64,000 nt of DNA from Blepharisma japonicum (Eukaryota; Ciliophora; Heterotrichea; Heterotrichida; Blepharismidae): contig CATKHK010000007.1 in the NCBI GenBank assembly GCA_949751835.1, positions 722,397 through 786,396 on the forward strand, given 5' to 3'. Shown here in pieces: positions 50,659 to 62,087 of this stretch; the first letter of the stretch is position 1; the number at the start of each line of letters is the position of its first letter. The notes below the pieces were generated by a model. That model ran no database searches. It had not been told where the DNA came from and saw only the letters and a list, made by a program, of their open reading frames with translations. The position numbers and the translations under genes were made by a program.

Positions 50659-53600
50659 TTATATATTTGTGTTATCGGATGGACTTCGCTCTTCATATAT
50701 AAGATTCCCAGAAGATGAACCAGCACTTTCAGCTGCTATTATATCATTAGCATCTATTATATTTGGCTCTCTATAATTTTTCGATATTTGAATAGCTGAC
50801 ACTTCAGGGCCAGTAAGAGTTAACGCAGGAACTTCAGGACAGAATTGATATGGAATTATATCAGAAGAGATGATATAGTCTTGCCACTGATTAAATCTTC
50901 TAAATATAAGGAACCGTAATCGATAAAGAGTTCTAATTCTTAAAATCCTTAGGAAAAGGTTTCTTATCGAAGTTTTATACTCTTTTTCTTTCAAAAGTAG
51001 AGCAGAAATCTGCATTTCAAAATTGCTTATTATTTCAGATTTTTCAATAAGTTCGCTGTTGAGAGTCTCAATTCTTTGCAAGATTTCTTCTGAATAAGAT
51101 CCTTTCTCCAAATCTTTCACTTTTTGATCATTTGCTGCTTCATTCCTATCATTTTTGAGTGTTTTCAACTGCCGCTTAAGCTCATTTTTCTCTCTAAATA
51201 AATTGTCATTATCAATTTCAAGCTGTCTATTCCTCGTCCACAACTCATTTCTGGCTTCATCAAGCAGCTTCTGGCAATTCTGCAATTTGCTCAGCTGCAT
51301 ATTTAAATCTTCTATTTGTTCCTCTTTAATCTGCAGAATTGACTGAAGGTTTTCATCACTTGCAATTTTAATTTTCAAAGAACTTATATCATCTTTAAGT
51401 CTCCGAGCCTCCATTGTTTCTAAACTAAGGTTAGTCGTTGCAATCTGCAATTTCAGCTCTAAATCCTTTGCCGAATTCTCGTAGATTTTGCATTCATTTC
51501 TTGCCTGATTAAAATCTTCATTTAACTTTGTAAGTGAAGCATTAATTATTGAGTTTTCTTCGTCTTTTTTCTGAATAATTGCTTTTAACTCGTCGTTTTC
51601 TTCTTCATGAATTGAAATGATTTCTTCTTGTTTTTGGATGACTTCTTTAAGGTTGTATATTTCATCATTGAGCTGTGTAATGGTTTCAGTTTGTGTGGAA
51701 ATTGCTTCATCAAAGTTAATTCTTTCTACTTTATGGCTTTGGATTATTTCGCTTTGTTCTTGGATAAGAGAGTCTCTGCTTTCAATTTCATCTTCCAATG
51801 TCACTATTTCACTGTCTAAAATATTTATGGATTCTGTAATTCGGAACACTTCTTCTTGGTGTAAGACGATTTCTTCAGTTTCTGAAGTCTCTCCTTTGCT
51901 TTTTAAGTCTTCAAGCCTAGATAACTCTTCATGTAGTTTTTGTTTTTCCTCTTCTAATATTAATAGCTCTTCGGACTGTTTGTCTATTTTTTGGTTTAAA
52001 TTATGAATTTCTTTGTCAAGGTTAATGATTGTTTCATTTTGGCCCTTGCTGGTTTGCTCAAATTTAGATTTTTCTTGGCTTCATTCTTCTTCTCTCTCAT
52101 CTATTATTTTATTTAGACTTGTGTACATTTCAATTCAGTTTTTATTTTCTTTTTCAAGCGTTGAGAAAGACTCTTTTAAGGATTTTATTGAAAGATCTTT
52201 GTCTTCTAATGCTTTTTGGGATTCATTCAGATCTGTTTTTAGCTTTTCTAACTTATCCAGCTGGCTCTTTAGGTCTTCAACATTTTTTCAACTTGAAGAA
52301 TTTGCATTAATCAAGTCTCTTGATAACTTTTTGATTATTTCCAGTAGATCTGCAGATGATTTTATATTATTTAAAATTGTTTGGAATTGTTCTCCTTCCT
52401 CAGAATCAGCTTTTATGCTTTTATTAGGATTTTTCCCAATAAATCCAGGATTAATAGCATCTAAAACTGCACAGCAATCCTTGAATAAGTTATTAGCTCT
52501 TTCTTCAATTTCTGGAATCAAAGAGTTTTTAGGTTTTTCTATTGGTTTAACTTCACTTTGTGGGAGCTGAAGTTGTATTTCACTCTCTTTATTCTCTTCT
52601 TTTTCAGGCCGCTTTTTTGACCTTACTTTCTGTGGTTGTTTATGTCTTTGAATTTTAGTCTGTGGCTGTAATTCTTCAATAATTATTTCTTCCTTAATCT
52701 CTATATTTACATCAAAAAGTTTGTTAAATAAATCCATAAACTCTCTTTGAATATGCTCTTTTCATTGAAAAATGTTATTCAATATTTTAATAAGTGGCTC
52801 TTCTTCTCTGCTGAATTTTAATTGTTTTATAAACTCTATAATCTTTGACGCGTTTTCTTTAATTTCTCCAGCTTTCATGAATTTAATTTTTGACTCAAAA
52901 ACGCTTAATAAGTCGCCTTGAACTGATTCTAAAATCATCAATATGATATTTACTCCTTGTGCTATTAAAGGTTCCCTTTTCATTATCAACGCACGATTTC
53001 CTTGAGCCTTAAGTGTTTCACTTGAGTGAATTAGAGAGATTAATTTTATGAAGGCTTCTCTTGAGTTTTCTTTAATAAAAAAGCATAGATCTTTAGACTT
53101 TTCTATTGCCTTACGTTTTGGCAAAAGTTTCTGGTCAGGAGTTTGCTCTATTAATGGTGACTCTTGTAAACTTACTTCAGCAATTGCTACAGACTCATAA
53201 ATCTTATTTTGACTCTCAAAGTTGTCTAATAATCTTGACTGGAGCTCATGCAAGTTTCTTAATGATTCGCTTAATGAAGGATATTTAGATGCCACTGAAT
53301 GGTTTCGATTCAAATCCCTGTTATCAACTGGTGAGGAAGATATTTTTTCTGATTTAGACGAACTTTTATCTGGCTCATAAGATTTAAATGACTTATTGGA
53401 ATTCAAATATTCAGTAAGTTCCTTTTCTATCCTATCAGATACTTCTAATACCTTTTTAGAAAGCTCTAAGCTCTCTTCATAAGTTTTTTTCAGAGATTCC
53501 ATAAGCTCAAATTTCTTATTGCAAGGTTCCGAAAATTTGATAAGCTCCTGCTTCAGGATCTCTTCTTCAAAAATGAGGTCTCGAGAGCTTATAAAATAAT

Positions 53601-55230
53601 TTTCAATTGTTTTTCATTGGCTTGCAAGCATATCAGCTTCATTAATTTTGAATAAATTTCTGTCAATTTCAACTTTTTTATTGAGAAGCTGCTCAAGTTT
53701 TCCGAATACTTTTTTATTGGTTGGAGTGAATAATTCCATAAGAATCCTTAACGTTGATTCAGATTCCTTGACTAAGCCTCCAAATGAGAGCAGGTCTCCA
53801 ATCGAGCTATTCATATATGGAATATGACGGATGAGTGCATCAATAATTTCTAGGTGTTTTTCCCAGGATTCTCCTAATGTTTTTGTAAATACTTGCATGT
53901 AGACTAATTTATATTTCTTTTCTGCAGCAGCAACTTCTTCGTATTTTAAAGTTGTGGATTCATATCCTTTATTCAAATCTTCGATTTTTTCTAGTAGTTC
54001 TTCTTTTTTAATTTTCAGCCGATTGCTCATTTCAAGCACACTTCTGTGCATATTTTTAAGCATTTTCAGTAAATTTGATAGGCTCTTCATATCGATTCCA
54101 TACTCAGGTAAAGAGCTGATCATGCCTCTCCTCATGTTTTCTTGCAGCTTTCCAAGCTTAAATAAAGATTTAAAACTTCCTCTTGATATTTCTTTTTCCA
54201 TTGTATTTAAGCAGGGGTCTTGATAAGTTATAGATGATAATGATTGAAGAGATTGCATATTATTGTATAAATGCTGTTGGATTTTTGACAAAAACTTTGT
54301 TTTGGTTATTTCGACATTTTCAGCTGAATTTTTGAATCTTTTGGCAGCCAACCATAATTGACTAATTTGGGCCTCTTGAAAATTGAGAATTTCTTCAGGA
54401 TTTTCATTTAATTTAACAAGCATCGAAGAAAGCTTATGCACTTCTTGCTCATCTGGGCCGAGAAGAGCAGATAAAGAGTCTTGAGTTTTTTCAATAATTC
54501 TTCTGATATCTATTAACGTCCTATCATCATTTATTTGCGAAATTTCTCCTAATTTTAATGCTTCTGATTTTAGTTTCTCAACTTTCACCAAAAATTCTGA
54601 TATTTTTTCTGCATTATTTGTGGCTAAAATTTCTGATTTTTCACTAATAGCTTTTGCAATATTACTATTTTCAAGGTTTTCTATTTGATTAGAAATCTCA
54701 ATAAGATTCCAGGTGCTTTCAATTGCAGCTTCTTTTAAATTGCTTACCAATTTTCACGGATAATTCAATTCTCTTAATAAGCATAGCTTCAAGATTTCGC
54801 ATTTCTCAAGCAAATCAATTTTTTCTGATGTATCAAGCAGCTCAACACTATTAAGTTTTTCTTCTATCTGTTTTAAAATATTGGAATTCCGCTTAAAAAT
54901 ATCTTTTGGGATCTTATTTCTTATTTCTTTTAGACATCTAAAACTATGCTCAATTAAGAACCTCAATTTTAAGTCTAAATTTCCCGCAAAGTCTTTTTTA
55001 TCATTTTTCTTTCGAAACTTAATTTCTGAATCAAGTTTTGCAAGATAATCGTCAATTTCACTGCTTTCCTGGGTTTTGACATCTTTTTTAGAAAGAGCTT
55101 TTTCATTCAGTAGCTCTTTGTTTTCTTGTTTCAGCTGAGCCAAAATCTTCCCTTGGTTGTTTCAGAAGTTTGTAGACAAGCTGTATCTGCTCAAAACATC
55201 CATAGCAAAATCACCGAATTTGGATGACAT
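50659..55230 (-). CDS. Long coiled-coil protein (1,523 residues)
   Basis: One frame from the ATG at 55228-55230 to the TAA at 50659, uninterrupted once TGA is Trp (52081, 52288, 52762, 53614, 54754 and others). I checked the joining stretches for TAA/TAG. The N-terminus MSSKFGDFAMDVLSRYSLST may be a small folded module. Nearly all the rest is heptad-rich coiled coil with few prolines, e.g. around NRLKIKKEELLEKIEDLNKG and LQIKEEQIEDLNMQLSKLQN. A basic break near residue 840 (KIQRHKQPQKVRSKKRPEKE) separates two rods. Near the C-terminus an IQ-like segment (LRIRTLYRLRFLIFRRFNQW) is followed by a disordered tail. It is probably a structural tether or basal-body/cortex filament protein. No specific family is recognised. 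It is divergent from the TPR/CNB gene, with 94 nt between the starts. Confidence 0.85.
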
Positions 55231-55324
55231 GACTATTAATATATAATTAATTATTCCTTAAATTTTCCCCTAAAGATGAAAATAGTTCGACTAATTCTTT
55301 CAAATATGATCATTTTTTTATTAA

Positions 55325-57856
55325 ATGCTCACTACAAAATCTAAACTTCGCCACCGAATTTATTCTTCACGGCTTTCTCCTGCTTTTTCTCAAATTTCTA
55401 CAACCCTTACAAATGCGCGGAGTGTTTCTCCTTGCAACTACCAATATTTATCCCCACCAAAAAAATTTAAAGCTAAAGAAAGTGAGTTGCCTAGCTCTGA
55501 TGAAAATGGTTCCCAAAAACTGCCTTCACTGAGCAGCTCAATTTTGCTATGTCCTAAAGAAATTTCTGCAGAGGAAATGGATGAATGAGAAGATGAAAAA
55601 TTCAACGATAAATTTTTAAGTGCCATACAACTTAGAAAGAAAGGCGAATTTTTTGAAGCAGCAAAAATCTATGTAAAAATTTTAGGAAATAGTGGGCAAA
55701 ATGCTTCAGTCTCTATTAATTTAGGCGTCTGTTTTTTAAAGCTTGGGCTAATTACAGAAGCTATTGGGGCGTTTGATCAGTCAATCAAAGCCAACTCAGA
55801 GTTATTTACAGCGTATTTTAATAAAGCTTTGTCACAGATCTATATCCAACAATATGCAGATGCAATAGAATGCATGAATATTGCCCTTAAGAATATTAAT
55901 GTAACTCCTCCAAGTGAACTCTTCAAAGTTAGAGCTTTAGCTTTATATAGATCAGGAAAAATTTCAGAGGCTTTGGAAGCCATAAAAAACCAAGAAATTT
56001 TCGAAACATTAGAAATAGAGAAAGGAAATGGCTCAGTAAAAAAACGCGATATAGTGGATTTAGAATGAAAACTTAAACAATATAGAGAAACTGAAATAGT
56101 TTTTGACAAGAAAAAAAGAAAGCCTAATCTTGTATTTCTTTCAAACGAAATCAAAGAATTCGATACCAGAACAGTTAACGCTAGAGCAGCGACTCCAAGG
56201 CTGCTGAAAAGACGTGGATCAGTAAAAAAAAATAATTACTTAGATTCAAGCAGATGCAAAACACCCACCTATAACAATAAACAAAGGCGGATTTCCTTAG
56301 CAAGCACAAAACCTACAAATATTTCAGTCCAGTCTCCAACACCAGTATTACACACTCTTGAGGACTCTCGTGAAGGTGCTGAAAGTCCATCATTCTATAT
56401 GCAAGAAGATATATCTCCAGCTCAAGTTAAAGAAAATATATTGAAAACTTTTGACATCCATAAAAAAATCAATGAAAAATTAATAACAATAAAAGCGAAA
56501 ATAGATGAAGATATATCAAAAGAAGAAATTTCTTTCAATAAAGAAGGTGATAGCTTAGAAACATCTCTATTAACCCAGCAGGATTTATTATTCATTCATT
56601 CAGAGTTTAAAAAAGAAAAGAACAGGAGGAATTATGAGAAAATTGACAGAACCACTCAAAAGCTTTCTTTTTTTCAAAAATTTTCTAAAGAAGTCAGGAT
56701 TTCTCTATTGAAAATTGCCAATTTTGTAGAATTTCGACCAGGTGAGATTGTTTTCCGGCAAGGGGAGTCTGGAGAAATGATGTATGTGATCCTGAATGGC
56801 TCAATTTCAATAGAAAAAAAAAGCTCAGAGTTTGGGAATAAAGAAATAGTCGTAAATTCTTTGTATGATGGAAAACAGTTTGGAGAGCTAGCTATAATTA
56901 GTGCATTGAGGCCAGGAGACTATTCCAATAAGAGAACGGCCACTTGTATTTGCAGCGAAGTTTCCAAAATGCTACAAATTTCCAAAGTAGAATATAATAA
57001 AATTATTTTGTCTCAATTACGAGCCGATATAGAAAAGAAATTATCATTTTTAGAGCAACTTCCTTTATTTTCTGGTCTAGACCCTGCTTTACTAATTCCT
57101 ATTGCATCTGATGTAGAAATAACTTCTTATGACTTTGATGAAATAGTTTTAGACAAAGGAGACCCACCCAAAGGTTTATATCTCATAATGTCAGGTCATG
57201 CTACAGCGTTTACTGAAGGCTATAAAATTATTGGAAAAAAAATTAGCGAATTTGCCCCAAAACTTAAAAAGCCAAGCCCAAAGCCATTTTATACAGGAAA
57301 TATTGAGCCGCCTTGTGATGAAGCTCCTCATAGTTTAAAAATCACCTTAGATGAAGGTCCGCTTTTTCGAGCCTTAAACCGAGTCATAGATGAGGCTACA
57401 GAGGATACCTGGAAAAAAATCGAAAAATTTGTATCAAAAGAAGAATTAAATTCTATAGGAAAAAATAAATTTATTATAAAAGAAAGAATTCCTCATTTGA
57501 CAGTTCAAAAAAATGACTATTTTGGGGGTAGAGCAATATTAGAAGGAGATATAATAGAAAGCCAAGACCACTTGAAAACAATTGAAGTAAATAAATATGA
57601 AATCACAGCTTCAAAGTTTTCTATTGTAAAATATATGTAGATAGCTCAGTCACCTATGGAAGTTATGATAATTACAAAGTACCATGTTAATTATTTGAAT
57701 GAAAAGGTTGTAAATCAGTTAAAATCACTTTTGAAGAAAGGGAGTGAACAAGATAGTCCAAATGATGTGAATCCTAATGTTATGGATAAGCTATTTATCA
57801 AATGACAGGATTTTAAAGAAGAAATAGTTGAAGATATCAGAAGAATTGCGTTTTTA
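55325..57856 (+). CDS. TPR plus tandem cyclic-nucleotide-binding-domain protein
   Basis: About 838 residues after removing a 15-nt intron (57626-57640), with TGA Trp at 55586-55588 and 56066-56068 among others. A Ser-rich N-terminus leads into about four TPR-like repeats (about 95-225, e.g. ASVSINLGVCFLKLGLITEA). A disordered basic linker follows. A first CNB domain (about 440-570) has a phosphate-binding cassette FGELAIISALRPGDYSNKRT with the Glu and Arg that hold cyclic phosphate. A second, divergent CNB (about 575-) starts LPLFSGLDPALLIPIASDVE and lacks a clear cassette. No kinase or channel domain is present. It may be a cAMP/cGMP-responsive adaptor. The 3' end is uncertain: the frame stops at TAA 57854, but an adjacent frame stays coding-like to 57893, so a second splice or an indel is possible. 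Confidence 0.82.
57626..57640 (+). other. 15-nt spliceosomal intron
   Basis: GTAAAATATATGTAG. Retention ends the protein at TAG 57638. Removal extends the frame by about 70 codons. GT-AG ends and the typical length support it. Because the intron length is a multiple of three, the alternative is a genuine stop here. Confidence 0.65.
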
Positions 57857-58374
57857 AATAGAAAGAAAGATCCTGCAGCATTTTTAAGATTGTAATTATG
57901 AATTTAAATAAATATTTCAAGTTAAAATCGTTAAATTTTGATTGCCAACTGCATAACCAGTTTTTAAGGCTTTGGTTGATTTTAAGAAATAAGTTCAAAT
58001 AACTTCAGTTTAATATTTCAGCGTTTATGTTTTTGAATTCATTGAATCAAAAGAGAATTAAGGGCCTTATTTTTCACTTCACATCTTTAAACAAACAGCA
58101 AATCATTATGAAAATTAGACTTCCACTCTTTTCTGCATACCTGTATTTCTCAATACTTGTGGGATACTAAAGTAAATAAAAAAGGTAAGAATAGTGCAAT
58201 TATTTTTATGTTCTCTATATGTTATATAAATAGAAAAAAATATAAATATCTTAATTTATAATTATTTATACTTAATAAATTAATAAGCTTATCACTTATT
58301 ATCGGGATATTTTTTCTGCAAAGATAATCGGAGTTCTGTAACTATTGAATTAGCTTGCAATTGATGATCAGAGG

Positions 58375-58838
58375 CTATTTTCCTAATTGAAAAAAAAATT
58401 GTTTCATTTCTTCATATGATTCATTGCCTTTGCTCAGATCTAGACGATCAATAGCTCTCGTAAAATATTCTGAGAACTGCATTTTAATTGATTCCTCATG
58501 ATCCTCAATTTCTTTAGCCAGATTTAAATTTTTTAAAAGAGTGTTTTAAGGTTTCGAAATCCATATATTAAATAGTGTGGTGAATCAGCTTTTTTTCTAG
58601 CTACCACAGTCAGGAGCTTACTTTTAGGTAGACAGAAAGGTGCTCAAGTATTGGTATCCAGCTTGCTTTGACCGAGCAGAAGAGGCTCTAGACTAAATAA
58701 CCTTACCTCACATTCAAGGCGTTGTTTTCCTTTAGGGAAGGCAAAAAGAGGAAATTTCAGCAGCGCCTGATCATCCGTTATGTATTTTGGGCATTGCAAT
58801 TCAACACTAAATGTGCATTCTGGCGATTTGATTGGCAA
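58375..58838 (-). pseudogene. Frameshifted coding relic
   Basis: Minus-strand frame 58533-58838 reads LLKFPLFAFPKGKQRLECEV, then ADSPHYLIYGFRNLK, and ends at a TAA at 58533. The neighbouring frame continues naturally as LLKNLNLAKEIEDHEESIKM, then YFTRAIDRLDLSKGNESYEE, to a TAG at 58375. The shift falls in an A/T homopolymer-rich stretch (58525-58550) with no GT-AG intron to explain it. The upstream end also runs into a stop and lacks an ATG. It is either a decaying gene or a sequencing indel. The family is not recognised. Confidence 0.55.
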
Positions 58839-59068
58839 ATGTCGAAAATTCGAATTTTTTTAAAGCAACCTACCTTGACTCATGGCATGATAGCCTAAGC
58901 CCCAAGTTCTGGCTCGCAAGTATTAGCCTCTTGTCCAAAAATGAAGCAGTGTATAAGGCATACAAATTTATGGGCAAGCAGTGGAGCGATGGAAATAAGG
59001 ATTTATATCTACAGGGGACTTTGCTATTAGCAGTGAATGATTTTCGAGGTTCAGAAATTCTTCTTTAA
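58811..59068 (+). CDS. Possible small protein or gene fragment
   Basis: An ATG-started frame of 85 residues (one TGA Trp at 58829), overlapping the end of the minus-strand relic. It includes ATYLDSWHDSLSPKFWLASI and KAYKFMGKQWSDGNKDLYLQ, with balanced, protein-like composition. No family is recognised. Lying among relics, it may itself be a fragment of a lost gene. Confidence 0.3.
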
Positions 59069-59155
59069 TTCAAATGGCACTTTCCTGCAATTGAATAAGT
59101 TTTTGGAGTAATCCACTTCGTTCTCCGTTCAAAAATTTTAAGAAAACTGATTATT

Positions 59156-59389
59156 CTATTGAATAGTGCTACCATGGAGCAGGATTTCTAATCTTAGTTT
59201 TTTTTCAACTAAATCATAAGCATTTTTTAAATCATCCAAAGTGTCTCTTTCTTGCCCTAGAAGATTGTGCACTATAGCTCGATTGCAAAAATACAAAGGA
59301 TTGCCAGGGCAGAGTTCAATTGCTAGCTCATAGCATCGTATTGCATCGTTATATCTTTCTGACTCTCCCTTGGTAAGTATTCAAGCAAA
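59156..59389 (-). pseudogene. Isolated TPR fragment
   Basis: A 78-codon open stretch on the minus strand bounded by TAA upstream (59390-59392) and TAG (59156-59158), without an ATG. It reads KGESERYNDAIRCYELAIEL, then CPGNPLYFCNRAIVHNLLGQ, a clear TPR (Y..AI.CYE.AIEL.P.N..Y..NRA). There is room for no more than two repeats. It is probably the remnant of a TPR gene whose other parts have decayed. Confidence 0.6.
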
Positions 59390-59769
59390 TTAGCCATTCG
59401 AAATTTTCTACTTGGGAAAATCAGCCCGTTAGATAGATCAAAATTGTTTTTTAATATAAATTTTAGGTATCGATATCTTGCCATCGCCAAAATTGAACTT
59501 GCAAAAGAGAAATTTCTATTTAGGAAAGTAGAAAATCAAAACGATGCCGTTTTTTGATTATCTTTGCAATTTAATCGGGACCTTTCACTCGTCTGACAGA
59601 TGCTCAGAGAAACATACAGAATTTTTTCCTAGAGAGTCATTTAAGTAATTCTTTAATCTAGATCTGCTAACTAAAACAAATGAAAGAAAATAGCATAGGC
59701 ATTATATAAAATAAGACTAAAGTTATATAAATTATTAGAACCATAATTCGATAGATAATCATAATAACA

Positions 59770-61773
59770 ATGGAGACTTTTTCTGAAAAATTATCAAGCG
59801 CTTTTGAAGTTAAGGACCATTTCAATCTTGGATGTTATGGGACTATCTATAGAGTCATAAAGAGAAGTAGTTTTTAATCAGGTAGTGGAAAAATGTATGC
59901 AATGAAGGCTATTATCAGAGATAGCGCAGGGTCAAGCTGAAAGGACATTGAAAATGATATGCAAATCCTCTCATTGGCCAATCCATATAAGCCCCATTTA
60001 GACTCCTTTTTTGTGAGCGGCAATACTTTGTTTATGATCATAGATTATTGTGGAAATGGCGACCTTCTTAAAGCAATAGCTGACAAGATTGAATATCATG
60101 AACTGTTCGAAGAAGACGAAATCTGAAAATATTTTATCCAGATTTGCTTTGGGCTAGAATCTTTACATGAGGACGGATTTATTCTTTGTCCACAAAATAT
60201 TCTTTTAGACGAAAGCAAAGACATTAAATTAGCTGATCTTGGCATTTCTTGCTCTTTACCAGCAAAAACAGTTCATGAAAATTGTGTTTGCCAGTGTTCT
60301 AGGGCTCATAGTGGAGATATGCAAGCTAAAGAAAGCGATGTTTGGGCAGTCGGCTGTATTTTATATTATCTCTGCAGCCTTGAGCATCCTTTTGAGCCTC
60401 ATAAGCCAATATGAAGTGGATACTCAAATGATTTGAGGTATTTCGTTGATTGGTGCTTAAAAAAGCAGATAGAAAGGTTAACAATAGTTGATATCCTAAC
60501 TCATGACTTTATAATCAACAAAACTTTAAGCTTAAGCATTACAATTCCACAAACATCTACAATGAATGCAACTATTCACCAAATTCAACTAAATAAAGAA
60601 AGGGAAAGTAATGAACAGCTTGAAAATGATTTTTCTGAATATATGAAAGAGAGCATGATCCCAAAAAATGAAATTGAGCCACTTAAAGCAGAAATAACTC
60701 ATTTAAGCAGAATAATAAATGAGAAAGGAATTGAAAATGTAAGAGAGACCAAAAAATTAATAGCAAGCGTGCCTAATCCTCAAATAAGTCCTGCTACTAA
60801 TGATCTCAACAGAAAGCTTGAAGATATAGATGTCTTAAGAAATAAAACAGCTGAGATCTTGAGTAGACCAAAAAATTGAGAATTAGAAATCGATTTCAGA
60901 GCAACTTGTTCAGCATATCAGACCAACCCTAGTCTCCATGATCCACCCCTAATTCAAGCTTACCAAGATTATCTTAATGCTTATCAGCAAAAGACATCTC
61001 TTTATAATTTTGCACAAGATAGTAATCTCAAAACATTTTTAATTATTTATAACACTGAAACTGAAACCCAAAAATGACAAGACTGGCAGACTCTAAAACT
61101 ACTAAACCCAGGTACCTGCATAACTCAACTTCCAAATAGCAAGCTATTCTGTTTTGGTAGAAATGCTCCACATTCTGGAATTACAGTTCTAATTGATTTG
61201 AATGGTGGAATCGAAGTGTTGCCATCTGGAACTCCTTATGGATGCTATTCATGTGTCTATTTCAAAAACAGCATCTACTGCTTTGGATGACACAATAATC
61301 ATCAACCTTTAACTCTATCTTATAGATTTGATTTGGATCAAAAGCGATGAACTCAATTATCTCCTATGCCAAAAGCTGATCAAATTTGCAATACTATAAT
61401 ATTTAATGAGTATATTTTGATTTCTGGATGAAATAGAAATCTTTTATTATACTCAATTGATATTGACTCTTTCTCGATCATTCCTTATGAGTTTGCAGCA
61501 GATAAAAGAAAGCTACTGATAAATGCAGACAGACTGTATTTGATTGAATGCAATGATGGATCAATATATGAAAGCGAAATTGGGATTGACACAAATTGGA
61601 GACGAATAGCAGATTCAACAATCTGAATTCATTCAAGTATAGTTTATTGTTCATATAATAAACGAGGAATATACATTGGAGAAAGCGGCTTGGGTTATTA
61701 TGCTTACTTCAAGTTTGATTTGAATAAAAAGAGATCAATTCGTTTAGATTCATATGTGTCTCAATATAGTTAG
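59770..61773 (+). CDS. Pseudokinase-like protein with C-terminal kelch-type repeats
   Basis: 662 residues after removing a 15-nt intron (59867-59881) and reading TGA as Trp. The kinase fold runs about 12-240: glycine loop LGCYGTIYRV, the ATP-binding Lys41 in MYAMKAII, LHEDG before the catalytic loop, NILLDESKDIKLADLG and DVWAVGCILYYL (helix F). The catalytic loop reads GFILCPQNILLD (residues 131-142) where active kinases have GxxHRDxKPxNILLD, so the His-Arg-Asp triad is absent. DFG is DLG (151-153). The closest active relatives look NEK/CAMK-like. After a coiled coil (about 270-360) come kelch-like strands (FCFGRNAPHSGITVL, SIYCFGWHNN, KRWTQLSPMPKA), probably a small beta-propeller. Phosphotransfer is unlikely, and a scaffold role is inferred. 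Confidence 0.82.
59867..59881 (+). other. 15-nt spliceosomal intron
   Basis: GTAGTTTTTAATCAG. When retained, the frame meets TAA at the intron's centre, between the glycine loop and the VAIK-type lysine. Removal restores the kinase N-lobe (VIKRSSGKMYAMKA). Confidence 0.9.
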
Positions 61774-61994
61774 TTAAAAGTAGGTTTTAATCTTTTTAAA
61801 TATAAAATGCTGATGATTATTAATCCTTTGTAATATTATTCTGCATATTTTCTTTATGTAATATCCTAATTCGCTCTCATTTGATTTAAAAAAGAGAAAA
61901 TTTTAGAACGTTAATTAAAATTAGGATAAGAGCATATCGCCTAAATACTATTTATATTATTTTTCATCTGTTCCTTTTTTGCATTTTCGAATTT

Positions 61995-62087
61995 ATGATG
62001 CCGTTTTTTAGGCCTAAATATTTGAAGAGACCTAAATCATGATACCGGTTAAAATGGTATAGTTTAAAGTTTGTAACTTCGTATTAG
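61995..62087 (+). repeat. Small peptide element, copy 1
   Basis: An ATG-started 30-codon frame: MMPFFRPKYLKRPKSWYRLK, then WYSLKFVTSY, stop TAG. The Trp in KSW is TGA (62040-62042). It matches copy 2 (minus strand, near 63490-63580), FGFNYLKRPKLWQKVKLKFV, where the aligned Trp is TGG. Shared peptide and DNA (AAGAGACCTAAAT) show common descent. It is too short to judge function and may be a relic. Confidence 0.5.
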
